A stretch of DNA of 11,143 nt from Fibrobacterota bacterium (GCA_030619215.1 JAUXBV010000052.1:1-11143), one strand, 5' to 3'; positions 1 through 7,609 are shown, numbered from the stretch's first letter. Numbers and translations are program-made. The notes: generated by a model from the letters alone, not told the origin.

Positions 1-235
1 ATCTTTTTGTTGATGTCGTATTAAGCTACATTTTCATACACATAACTTGTTTAATATAATATAGTTATGATGATATTTGCCGTGTTTTTTAATGGGGGAA
101 TAAAAGTAATATTATTTTTATTCATATTTTTGTTCAATATTTTGTTATATTATTGTATACAGCACTTTCAATTTGTTTTAACTCTTTTTATAAGGCACTA
201 CAAGGTACTATTTTTAAGTAATGCAATGTGTTAAT
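1..235. other. AT-rich intergenic leader region
   Basis: No convincing gene is visible on either strand. The stretch is very AT-rich with several TA-rich blocks (for example around 50-65 and 143-160) that could serve as -10 elements, but I cannot pair any with a good -35 at proper spacing. It should contain the promoter of the radical SAM unit that follows, since that is the first gene. No Shine-Dalgarno sequence precedes either possible start of that gene (ATG at 221 or 236). Confidence 0.5.
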
Positions 236-1423
236 ATGAGTATACAACAGCCAAAAATTGACCGTGTGCGATATGAGTCCTTCGGGGGTATTGTCTCCTG
301 CCTCCAGCCTCCGTTTCTTGCCTGGGTTGACAGGGATTTCATGCGCAATTTGGGTTACACTGACTCACCGCTTTGGAGTGCTGAAACGGGTGATACTCAT
401 TATCTTTCAGCACCGACAGAGGTTCACGTTTCAGTAACAAACAGGTGCTCTCAGCAATGCGACGGCTGCTACATGGATTCAAAGCAGGATTGTGAGAGTG
501 AGCAGACAACAGTTGAATGGAAGCAGCATCTGAAAACTTTACGTGACATGGGTGTGTTTCATGTTGCGTTAGGTGGCGGGGAGGCTTTTGAAAGAGAGGA
601 CTTTGGAGAGCTTGTTTCTTATTGCAGGGAAATCGGCCTGGTTCCCAACCTGACAACAAACGGCCAGACAATAGGGGAGCGGGAGGTTGAGATTTGTAAA
701 AAGATGGGACAGGTAAATATCTCAATTGACGGAGTTAATAGTCATTTCACTATTAATGGAAGAAACGGCAGCTTTGAAAAGGCTGATGGGGCAATTAAAG
801 CATTGAAGAAGGCAGGGGTACAGGTTGGAATCAACTGTGTGGTTTCAATGAAAAATTTTCCTTTCCTGCAGGAAGTTGTTCAATATGCCGCAAAAAAGGG
901 ATTGAGTGAAGTTGAGTTCCTGAAGTATAAACCTTCAGGGCGTGGCAGGCAAAGATACGAGGAATATTCATTATCTCAGGAGATGATACGGCAGTTTTAT
1001 CCCATATTGATTGAATACTCTAAAGAGTATAAAATCGAGCTGAAAATTGACTGCTCCTTTATCCCGGCTCTGGTTTATCATAAGCCGCCGAAGGATGAGC
1101 TTGAAAAGCTTGCTGTTACCGGTTGTGACGGAGGAAATCTTTTAATGTCCATACGTAGCAACGGCTGCTTTACAGGATGTTCATTTGTTGATAACGGCGA
1201 ACATATTTCCGGAATAAAGAACAAGTGGGAAACGTCAGGGCATCTTAACGATTTCCGGAAACTTGTAAACAAAGCTAAAGAGCCCTGTAAATCTTGTGAA
1301 TATTTATCTATATGCAGGTGTGGATGCAGGGCAGTGGTTTTATATAACAATACAGATTTCTTTGCACCTGATCCGGAGTGTCCCATTGTGTATGATTATA
1401 ACATGAAAGAGGATATGTTATGA
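236..1423 (+). CDS. Radical SAM/SPASM peptide-maturase-like protein
   Basis: A cytoplasmic radical S-adenosylmethionine enzyme, probably modifying a peptide or protein. Numbered from the upstream ATG at 221 (400 residues), it has the cluster-binding motif CxxxCxxC at Cys76, Cys80 and Cys83, followed by aromatic Tyr84. It also has the SAM-binding GGGE at 118-121. The C-terminus carries a full SPASM pattern for auxiliary iron-sulfur clusters: Cys302, Cys316, then CxxC-x5-C-x3-C at Cys356, 359, 365 and 369, and a last Cys387. Cys320 and Cys367 are additional. SPASM proteins of this layout commonly mature ribosomal peptides (PqqE, AlbA, MftC families). About 70 residues precede the cluster motif and include a conserved-looking FGGIV...DRD block; I see no clear PqqD-like domain. 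The stop overlaps the next start (ATGA), so the small peptide is translationally coupled. The start is uncertain: ATG 236 begins MSIQQP, ATG 221 adds five residues, and neither has a Shine-Dalgarno. The family call is sure; the substrate is inference. Confidence 0.9.
   Translation: MSIQQPKIDRVRYESFGGIVSCLQPPFLAWVDRDFMRNLGYTDSPLWSAETGDTHYLSAPTEVHVSVTNRCSQQCDGCYMDSKQDCESEQTTVEWKQHLKTLRDMGVFHVALGGGEAFEREDFGELVSYCREIGLVPNLTTNGQTIGEREVEICKKMGQVNISIDGVNSHFTINGRNGSFEKADGAIKALKKAGVQVGINCVVSMKNFPFLQEVVQYAAKKGLSEVEFLKYKPSGRGRQRYEEYSLSQEMIRQFYPILIEYSKEYKIELKIDCSFIPALVYHKPPKDELEKLAVTGCDGGNLLMSIRSNGCFTGCSFVDNGEHISGIKNKWETSGHLNDFRKLVNKAKEPCKSCEYLSICRCGCRAVVLYNNTDFFAPDPECPIVYDYNMKEDML
1407..1413 (+). promoter_or_regulatory. 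Ribosome binding site of the 60-residue peptide
   Basis: AAGAGGA lies six bases before the ATG at 1420, inside the last codons of the radical SAM gene. It is one of the few strong Shine-Dalgarno sequences in the window and supports the short ORF being a real, translated gene rather than chance. Confidence 0.7.
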
Positions 1424-1602
1424 GAAAACAAAGACTTTCCCTGCCTAAGGGTGTCTTAAAGGTAAAGACAGGGTATAATCCAAACTCAAGCAGTATTGGA
1501 ACGGTGATTTACTCCTTCCCATTGGTTTATATTGCTGTAAGTGCAGCGGCTGCGGTACTCATTGCCTTGATCTATGGTAAAAATGGCGGGAAAAATGAAT
1601 AA
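1420..1602 (+). CDS. Small membrane-anchored peptide, candidate substrate of the radical SAM enzyme
   Basis: A 60-residue protein with three parts. Residues 1-17 are basic (five Lys or Arg residues in MRKQRLSLPKGVLKVK). Residues 18-28 form a polar block, GYNPNSSSIGT. Residues 30-52 are hydrophobic, with an Ala-rich stretch and a short basic tail (GKNGGKNE), fitting one membrane span. There is no Cys, so thioether (sactipeptide) chemistry on this peptide is not possible. There is no double-glycine leader cleavage site ahead of a core. It starts inside the stop of the radical SAM gene (ATGA) with a good Shine-Dalgarno, and its end overlaps the next gene by 8 bases, so the three genes form one coupled unit. 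The tight placement beside a SPASM enzyme suggests it is the modified peptide, with the NPNSSS block as a plausible target. That role is inference. It could instead be a small structural membrane subunit. Confidence 0.7.
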   Translation: MRKQRLSLPKGVLKVKTGYNPNSSSIGTVIYSFPLVYIAVSAAAAVLIALIYGKNGGKNE

Positions 1603-3043
1603 AACAACAATTTGTTTTTTGTTTATAATATTTATCGCCTGGACGCAGGAAAAGCAGGTTCCCTGGACAACATCTCCGGAAGTAAAGCAGGAGGATGTTA
1701 GTAAAATTGAAAATGTCAGTATAAAACAGGGTAATGAAGCGGTATTTTCAGATACGGTTATCAGCCTGGAGATAGAGTCGGCGTTTGCTGAACCTTATCG
1801 CTATCTACGTACCGGCAGGCTTGAGAAACTTCTGAACCTGCTGAAAAATAATATGGATATTGACATTCAGGTAATACCGGCAGATTCACTTTGTGATGAT
1901 AAGATAAATTCAACGAAGTTTCGTAGAAATTACTACGATCAATGCGTATTAAATATTATTAAATATGCTCAAACAAGGCAAAGGAACAAAGATGCTGCAA
2001 AAAAATCCCTCTTTAATGCGGCTTTAATCTCATTTAATAATCTTGACAGGCCCCGGTTGGCTCTTTCTATGTATGAGCTTGCTGAAGCTTCAGGATACGA
2101 GAATGCATCCGGGCAGGTAAAAAAGGTACAACATTACATTGAACACGACCTGCCACATACCGGCCTTTTGAAGATCCCGTGGCGTAGCAAAACCGAAAAG
2201 GAAAAGCAGGATTATGCCGATCAGCTTAAAGATATTCTTAGTAAAAATCCTGATACAATGCTGAAATTAAAGTTCAGTAAGCAAATTGGTGATGTCTATT
2301 ACAATATGGAAAAATACGGGCCGATGACGAAGTGGTATCGTAAAGCAGCGGCAGTGGATTCAAGCATCGTAAAAGATACTCCGGTTGGATATAGAATGAA
2401 TATTGGAAAAAAAGTTATGCTGAGGCAAAAACTCATTTACACCATATATATAATTTATGCTATAATTATAATTCTTCTTTTGTTAAGCATTTACAGGAGC
2501 AGGGATTTTAGAGCAGCCCTTTTTCTGCGCAGGGTATTTATTTGTATACCGGTTTTTTTCATCATTGCAGTTATTACCTTTTTGCTTGATTTCGCACTTA
2601 CATCCGGATCAATTGAAGCTGTACTGGGTAAGCCGGATGCAATTGTACCTAAGCCAATAATTCCTTTCAGTGTGTTTGATCTTTCATTTATGAAAGGCAT
2701 TATAATTATTCTGATTTTGGGATTTTTACCAATACTAATCTCAATTTTTAATACTTCCTATAAAAAGCAAATATCAAAGATATTCATTATAATCGTAATA
2801 TTTCTTACAGTTGTGTCAACATGGTGCCATTTTACCCTGTTTATGGTATTTGATAATAAATTGAATAAACGCGCAGCTACTTCAAATACCCATATCTATT
2901 TTGACGGGGAGCTTGAGAGAATGCTGATTGATAATCCGAAGAAGGTATTAAAGGCAAAACCGGCTTTGTTTTCCAGTGGAAATAAGGATCTTAACCACTT
3001 TATTAAAGAAAAAGCACCTGAGTTGTTAAAAGGTAAAGAGTGA
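1595..3043 (+). CDS. Signal-sequence protein with TPR-like region and four membrane segments
   Basis: About 482 residues if started at ATG 1595. I prefer this start over the in-frame ATGs at 1574 and 1583 because GGCGGG lies just upstream and the product then opens with a lysine and a hydrophobic signal sequence (MNKTTICFLFIIFIAW). The region to about residue 275 is soluble and predicted extracytoplasmic. It has helical repeat character, with a TPR-like unit near residues 227-258 (DVYYNMEKYG, then KWYRKAAAVD) and another weak one near 154-180. Four hydrophobic segments follow at about 281-300, 314-335, 366-386 and 394-418, then a charged tail of some 60 residues. No catalytic motif is recognisable. 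Its start overlaps the small peptide's end (ATGAATAA), so it is co-translated and may bind, export, anchor or process that peptide. Function is unknown; no protease or ABC-transporter motifs are seen. Confidence 0.8.
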   Translation: MNKTTICFLFIIFIAWTQEKQVPWTTSPEVKQEDVSKIENVSIKQGNEAVFSDTVISLEIESAFAEPYRYLRTGRLEKLLNLLKNNMDIDIQVIPADSLCDDKINSTKFRRNYYDQCVLNIIKYAQTRQRNKDAAKKSLFNAALISFNNLDRPRLALSMYELAEASGYENASGQVKKVQHYIEHDLPHTGLLKIPWRSKTEKEKQDYADQLKDILSKNPDTMLKLKFSKQIGDVYYNMEKYGPMTKWYRKAAAVDSSIVKDTPVGYRMNIGKKVMLRQKLIYTIYIIYAIIIILLLLSIYRSRDFRAALFLRRVFICIPVFFIIAVITFLLDFALTSGSIEAVLGKPDAIVPKPIIPFSVFDLSFMKGIIIILILGFLPILISIFNTSYKKQISKIFIIIVIFLTVVSTWCHFTLFMVFDNKLNKRAATSNTHIYFDGELERMLIDNPKKVLKAKPALFSSGNKDLNHFIKEKAPELLKGKE

Positions 3044-3237
3044 CCCAACACTACGATATTCCCCTTTTAATAATATTACCTCGCTTATTAAAAATTTCTT
3101 CAAATCGTATACCGGACTGTATTTATTTTATTTCATGGGGGAGTGAATTTCTTCCAGAATTCATTTGTATTCCTCTCATACATAAGTTACAATAAAGTCA
3201 CTATAGTTTTTTTCCCTAACTATCTGCTGTTATAAAT

Positions 3238-3966
3238 ATGTCAAACAAAAAAGCAGCACTAATAACCGGCGGTTCGAGAGGTATAGGCAGGGCAATTTCC
3301 CTTCGTCTTGCACAGGATGGCTATCATGTAATCATTAATTATCGAAGCAATGAAAAGGAGGCTGCGGCAACACAAAAAATGATTACCGACGACGGTTTTT
3401 CCAGCGAGCTTTGCCCCTTTGATATTACTGACCGCAAAGCAGTGTCGGAAGCGATAGAAGCTATTTTAGAAAAACACACGCTTCACACTCTCGTGCTTTG
3501 TGCCGGTATCCGCCATGATGAGCTGCTGATTTTCATGTCGGAGGAGCAGTGGGATTCAGTGATTGATACAAACCTGACCAGTTTTTATGCTGTTGTAAAG
3601 CCTGTTGTCAGGTATATGATACCCAACAGGGCGGGAAGAATAATAATAATATCCTCAACTTCCGGCCAATTCGGTTTACCCGGACAGGTGGGCTATTCAG
3701 CGGCAAAGGCCGGCCTTATTGGCGCGACCAAAGCGCTTGCCAGGGAATGCGCCAAGAAGAATGTACTTGTCAATGCTATTGCCCCGGGTTTTATTACTAC
3801 CGATATGACGGGCGATATTAAAGAGAAGGAGCTGGTTAAAACGGTTCCCATGAACCGTTTTGGCAAACCGGAGGAGGTTGCATCCGTAGTCTCTTTCCTT
3901 GCTTCTGACGACGCCGGTTACATCACCGGGCAGGTTATCGGGGTTAATGGCGGGGTGTATATGTGA
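3238..3966 (+). CDS. 3-oxoacyl-ACP reductase-like short-chain dehydrogenase (FabG family)
   Basis: A 242-residue classical SDR, the usual length for FabG, probably reducing a 3-oxoacyl-ACP with NADPH in the cytoplasm. The cofactor motif TGGSRGIG is at residues 10-17. The active-site set is complete: Asn112 (in DTNL), Ser140, Tyr153 and Lys157 (YSAAK). The C-terminus carries the family hallmarks APGFITTDMT and VNGGVYM. The usual NNAG motif reads LCAG at 87-90, as in FabG-like reductases of some specialised fatty-acid or aryl-polyene-type clusters, although no other genes of such a cluster are nearby. It stands alone after a 194-base gap and is followed 62 bases later by the transglycosylase gene, with which it may be co-transcribed. 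No Shine-Dalgarno precedes the ATG. A housekeeping FabG is possible but not shown, because fabD, acpP and fabF are absent here. Confidence 0.88.
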   Translation: MSNKKAALITGGSRGIGRAISLRLAQDGYHVIINYRSNEKEAAATQKMITDDGFSSELCPFDITDRKAVSEAIEAILEKHTLHTLVLCAGIRHDELLIFMSEEQWDSVIDTNLTSFYAVVKPVVRYMIPNRAGRIIIISSTSGQFGLPGQVGYSAAKAGLIGATKALARECAKKNVLVNAIAPGFITTDMTGDIKEKELVKTVPMNRFGKPEEVASVVSFLASDDAGYITGQVIGVNGGVYM

Positions 3967-4028
3967 AGTTGCCCAAGAAAAAGAGGCGTTCACAGTAATT
4001 TGTTAAAATGTGCTTTCAATAAACAATT

Positions 4029-6218
4029 ATGAAGCAGACTATCTACACACTTATTATCTATCTCCAAATACTCTTATTATTCCCATGTCAAATATATAGT
4101 GCAACGACTCTTGTTAATGAAAACAGGCCGGAATGGTCCGGTACAAAAGCTATCCGAGACGCTGATTTTGAGAAGGCATTATCTGAGATTCAGGCTGATA
4201 CCAATGTGACGGATACCGCCTTTAATATGTTCAAGCTGGGTTGTGTTTATCATGGGCTTGAAGATTGGAGTAAAGCGCTCTTTTATTTTAAAATGAGCGC
4301 CAGGATGAGCAAAAAATACACACCCTTTGCCTATGAGAGAATCGGTGATATTGAGCTTGCACAAAAGAGATATGAGAGCGGCCTGAAAGCTTACCGTGTT
4401 GCCGCTCGAAAAACAGAGCTTATGCCGTACCGGTATGTATTGCATAAGAAGATGTATTCGGTTGCGATGAAGCATGCGGAGGCGATTGGGAAGATCTCAT
4501 GGCTTGAGGAGGTTGTGGGGGAGGATGAGGAGGTCATGCTTGATACGGGTATGAAGGACATTTTTATTCAACTCCTTGAAGCCGGGAAATCAAAAGAGCT
4601 TGACAGTGCATTGTTAAAATTTATCGCCCCCTCAAAATACAATGAAGTACAATGCTATATTTGTTCGTTTTTATCAACGGATTATTTAAATGACACGATG
4701 TTTTCCACAAAAACATTGTATCTCCTGTCAAAGCTTTCGTATACCTGCAAGCAGTATAAAAAATCAAGCGATTGGCTGCATAAAGCTCTTGACAGGAAAG
4801 ATTTTAAAAAGGCGGTCTCCCGGCAGAACTTTATATACCACCGGGTTGTTTTAAATTACAGGCTGAAAAATTATAACAAAGTAATAAAATGGGGTACGAA
4901 GTATGATAAAACCTACGGATCGGATCCCGGATTGGTTTTTATACTTGCCCGTTCATACAGGAGCCTGGGAAAAAGTAAGCAGGCGGCCCACTGGTATGAC
5001 AAACATATTAAATTGTTTCCCAACCTTTCCAAGACCCATGATATTATCTGGTACCGGGCCTGGCAGAAGGAGGATGCCAATCAGTTTGAGGCTGCAAGAA
5101 AATTTTACCGCACCCTTTTTAAAAGATATAAACATGGATCAAAAGCTGATGATGCATATTACCGTTACGCGCTTTCTTATTGTAAAGAGAGAAATTATAA
5201 AACTGCGATAAAAGCATTTTCAATGTTCCTGAAAAAATGTCCCTATTCGACCTTTTCCGCAGGAGCTCATTTCTGGAGGGCGAAAAGCTATTTTGCCATA
5301 AAGCAGTTTGATAATGCCAAAGAAGTATGTCAAAACCTTATCCGGACAAATCCTGCGGATTATTATGCATACCGTGCCCGGGAATTACTTGTTCTTATGG
5401 GTGATTCTTACAGTGCATTGCGGGTTGATACGGCACGATCCGATGACGAGGCTTTTCTCTGGCTGGATTCGGTTACTGAGGATACGGCAAAGCATTTGTC
5501 CGGAAACGATAGTGCGAGGTTTTACCTTGGCAGTTGTCTTGCAGCAGTAGGTATGCTGGATCAAACGGAGCTGGTTTTAGAGCCTTTTGAGATATCGTAT
5601 GGTAAGAACCTGTTATTGCAGTATGAGCTGGCGAGGTTGTATCAGATAAGCAATAACCCGGCTCACTCCTTTCGGGTAGCGAAGCGTCTATCATGGCGTA
5701 TCCCGGAAGAGGCACGCTCATGCATGCCTTCTCAGATATATTCGCTTTTATACCCCGGATCCTATATGAGTATAATTCAGTCATCTGCTGAGATTAATAA
5801 AATTGAGCCGGAACTTGTCAGTTCTATTATTCGCCAGGAGAGTATTTTTAATCCTACAATCGTATCGCCTGCCGGTGCTATAGGTCTGATGCAGATAATG
5901 CCCTATACCGGGGAGGAGATAGCAAAGGACCTTAAAGAAACGTTTGTTCTTGATTCGTTATATTATCCCTCGGTAAATGTCAGGTATGGGTCGTATTATA
6001 TCAAGAAACTTCTCGATAAATTCAAAGGGAGTATTGTTCTGGCTGTTGCCGGTTATAATGGCGGCCCCCATAATGCTAAGAAATGGAATGCGCAGAACAG
6101 CGATGACGGATTCGATATGTTTGTAGAAGACATTGGTTTTTCGGAAACAAGAAGGTACGTTAAAAAAGTATTGGGAAATTACTGGACTTATAGAGCATTA
6201 AAGGGTATTGGTCATTAA
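4029..6218 (+). CDS. Periplasmic TPR-containing lytic murein transglycosylase (SLT, GH23)
   Basis: A 729-residue secreted enzyme that cleaves the MurNAc-GlcNAc bond of peptidoglycan to give 1,6-anhydro ends. Residues 1-25 are a signal peptide (Lys2, a hydrophobic core, a likely cut after YSA). Most of the chain, about 60-560, is alpha-helical TPR-type repeat, clear near 64-131, 267-335 and 370-450. It recalls the superhelical scaffold of Slt70, but the protein is somewhat longer. The C-terminal catalytic domain (about 590-715) has every SLT landmark: catalytic Glu604 in RQESIF, the SPAGAIGLMQIMP motif at 613-625, and AGYNGGP at 674-680. Together with its length and TPR arm this resembles family 1A enzymes, or the TPR-SLT proteins common in delta-proteobacteria and FCB bacteria. 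It follows the SDR gene after 62 bases and has no Shine-Dalgarno. The enzyme class is firm; the exact cell-wall role (turnover, secretion-system assembly or division) is open. Confidence 0.92.
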   Translation: MKQTIYTLIIYLQILLLFPCQIYSATTLVNENRPEWSGTKAIRDADFEKALSEIQADTNVTDTAFNMFKLGCVYHGLEDWSKALFYFKMSARMSKKYTPFAYERIGDIELAQKRYESGLKAYRVAARKTELMPYRYVLHKKMYSVAMKHAEAIGKISWLEEVVGEDEEVMLDTGMKDIFIQLLEAGKSKELDSALLKFIAPSKYNEVQCYICSFLSTDYLNDTMFSTKTLYLLSKLSYTCKQYKKSSDWLHKALDRKDFKKAVSRQNFIYHRVVLNYRLKNYNKVIKWGTKYDKTYGSDPGLVFILARSYRSLGKSKQAAHWYDKHIKLFPNLSKTHDIIWYRAWQKEDANQFEAARKFYRTLFKRYKHGSKADDAYYRYALSYCKERNYKTAIKAFSMFLKKCPYSTFSAGAHFWRAKSYFAIKQFDNAKEVCQNLIRTNPADYYAYRARELLVLMGDSYSALRVDTARSDDEAFLWLDSVTEDTAKHLSGNDSARFYLGSCLAAVGMLDQTELVLEPFEISYGKNLLLQYELARLYQISNNPAHSFRVAKRLSWRIPEEARSCMPSQIYSLLYPGSYMSIIQSSAEINKIEPELVSSIIRQESIFNPTIVSPAGAIGLMQIMPYTGEEIAKDLKETFVLDSLYYPSVNVRYGSYYIKKLLDKFKGSIVLAVAGYNGGPHNAKKWNAQNSDDGFDMFVEDIGFSETRRYVKKVLGNYWTYRALKGIGH

Positions 6219-6393
6219 CGGGGTTTAATAGAATATTCAACACTTTGATGCGGTTAAATATTTTTCATATTTTATTCCCTCAGTTTTACCTGTTATTATT
6301 TAAATTAATAATGAAGAGATTTATGTATAGTTCAATATTATTTTTAAGAGGTAAAAGGGAGCGAAAGATACCTTAGCCAAAGGAGACGGTTTT
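6219..6393 (+). other. Intergenic leader of the propeller gene
   Basis: A 175-base AT-rich spacer. Near its end a weak stem pairs GAGGTA (6348-6353) with TACCTT (6369-6374, one G-U pair), with a purine-rich 15-base loop. It sits just ahead of the ribosome site. I cannot match it to a known riboswitch. No good terminator for the preceding gene is visible. Confidence 0.35.
6381..6386 (+). promoter_or_regulatory. Strong ribosome binding site of the propeller gene
   Basis: AGGAGA lies seven bases before the ATG at 6394. It fixes this start and contrasts with the absent Shine-Dalgarno sequences before the genes at 236, 3238 and 4029. Confidence 0.75.
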
Positions 6394-7344
6394 ATGTTTA
6401 ATAGAATTTTTATCTGTATAGCGCTATTATTTCCGGTAATGGCAGGTGCCCAGACAATAGTTGAAAAAATGGACCATGGTGATAATACGATAAGCTGGCG
6501 GGTATATGATACAAAAGGGATACCTGTGGCTTTTGCCATAGAGGGGTCCGATCTGTGGTATTCCATTGGGATGACCGTGGGCCTTTTTGACCTGAAAACA
6601 AACCAGGAGAGGTTATATCCGAAACTTGGAGAGGTAGCCTCGGCCGGCGTTAAAACCATTGCCGGTGATAAGAGGGGAGGCGTCTGGTTTGGCGGTGATG
6701 CGGGAGCAATCCTCTTTAAGAATGGTAAATTCAAAGCATTTACAAAAGATAACGGGCTCTCAGATAATACGGTTAATAAGATTTTGTGCGTTTCAGGCGA
6801 CGTATGGATCGGCACGGAAAACGGTGTTACACGATATAAAAATGGTTCCTTGACAGTATATACCAAGAAAGATGGTTTGTGCGGAAACAGCATTCGTGAT
6901 ATAGCGGCGGATGACAAAGGTACCGTATATTTTGCCACCAATAAAGGAATAGCGGCCCTAAGAGGAGGTCAATGGAAAAAGTATGACGCGAATAGCGGCC
7001 TCAGCTATAACGATGTAAAGGCAATTGCTTACGATGACCGCAAGGGGGAGCTGTGGGCGGCAGTTGGAGAGATGGATGTTAACAGCTTTAACGGTAAAGA
7101 GTGGAGCACGTACATGGATATACAAATAGGTATTGGCTGTATTATGAGCGATACCCAGAGCAGAATATGGTTCGGATCAGAGGCCGGAGCTTTGAAATAT
7201 AACGGTTTCGAGTGGCTTACCGACCCTGCTAAGATCGGTTTCCCGGCAGCGGTGGTTAATGATATGTATCGCGACGGTAAAGGCGATCTCTATTTTGCCA
7301 TTGATAGCGGTGTGTTGCACATGAAGAATCCATACCCGTATTAA
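6394..7344 (+). CDS. Secreted beta-propeller protein with two-component-regulator-type repeats
   Basis: A 316-residue exported protein. Residues 1-19 form a signal peptide (MFNRIFICIALLFPVMAGA, cut before Gln20). The rest is a string of about seven propeller blades, each with a W/Y-[FIY]-[GA]-x(3-4)-G core: VWFGGDAGA at about 97, VWIGTENGV at 137, VYFATNKGI at 178, LWAAVG at 220, IWFGSEAGA at 258 and LYFAIDSGV at 299, plus a weaker first blade near 54. Linkers such as KDNGLSDNTVNKI and KDGLCGNSIRDI are typical of the Reg_prop repeat, which normally forms the sensor half of hybrid histidine kinases. Here the protein ends after the last blade: there is no transmembrane helix, Y_Y_Y domain or kinase. 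It is therefore a free periplasmic or extracellular propeller, perhaps a ligand- or protein-binding module. It has a strong ribosome site. The downstream response regulator is 330 bases away and is not clearly in the same operon. Confidence 0.87.
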   Translation: MFNRIFICIALLFPVMAGAQTIVEKMDHGDNTISWRVYDTKGIPVAFAIEGSDLWYSIGMTVGLFDLKTNQERLYPKLGEVASAGVKTIAGDKRGGVWFGGDAGAILFKNGKFKAFTKDNGLSDNTVNKILCVSGDVWIGTENGVTRYKNGSLTVYTKKDGLCGNSIRDIAADDKGTVYFATNKGIAALRGGQWKKYDANSGLSYNDVKAIAYDDRKGELWAAVGEMDVNSFNGKEWSTYMDIQIGIGCIMSDTQSRIWFGSEAGALKYNGFEWLTDPAKIGFPAAVVNDMYRDGKGDLYFAIDSGVLHMKNPYPY

Positions 7345-7540
7345 TCAATGACTGCTTTATTTTTTGGATATACGTGCAAAATTATACGATCAAAGACTAT
7401 TCAAAAGCGCCATCCATATATAAGCAAGACATCATTGGGGCAGAACAGAATCATACTTTAATATTGACGTATGGCACTACCTGCTTTTATACCAGGGACT
7501 GTTTCTCATATTCCCATAGTAAATAAGGCACAGGGATATC

Positions 7541-7556
7541 AAATACCCGGGTATTT
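7541..7556. promoter_or_regulatory. Perfect 16-bp palindrome, possible operator
   Basis: AAATACCCGGGTATTT is a perfect inverted repeat with no spacer. Its centre lies roughly 55-60 bases upstream of the TATAAT box, a position suited to a dimeric activator. It lacks a following T-run, so it is unlikely to be a terminator of the preceding gene. Confidence 0.45.
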
Positions 7557-7580
7557 TAAAAAGTGTACTTTTGAAAATGG

Positions 7581-7609
7581 TTTTAATAACGCGTACATAA
7601 TTGTATAAT
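7581..7609 (+). promoter_or_regulatory. Candidate promoter of the response-regulator gene
   Basis: A consensus -10 box TATAAT occupies 7604-7609. The matching -35 position at 17-base spacing (7581-7586) reads TTTTAA, a poor match to TTGACA, so the promoter may need an activator such as one bound at the palindrome at 7541-7556. The start codon lies 65 bases downstream of the box. Confidence 0.45.

Noticed and set aside
3144..3163. Hairpin TGAATT/AATTCA after the membrane protein gene as a terminator
   Set aside because: Only six AT-rich base pairs around an 8-base loop, with no T-run; too weak to call.
4903..5211. Plus-strand ORF of 102 codons inside the transglycosylase gene
   Set aside because: It is an alternative frame of a continuous TPR-coding region, with no ribosome site and no recognisable domain.
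6348..6374. Riboswitch aptamer ahead of the propeller gene
   Set aside because: Only a short stem with one G-U pair is visible, and no conserved core of a known riboswitch class could be matched.
6321..6941. Minus-strand ORF of 206 codons opposite the propeller gene
   Set aside because: It lies antisense to a gene with a clear signal peptide, repeats and ribosome site; the translation is Pro/Ser-rich as expected of a shadow frame.
7541..7556. Palindrome as intrinsic terminator of the propeller gene
   Set aside because: No T-run follows, the self-paired stem would be short with a CCGG loop, and it lies about 200 bases past the stop codon.
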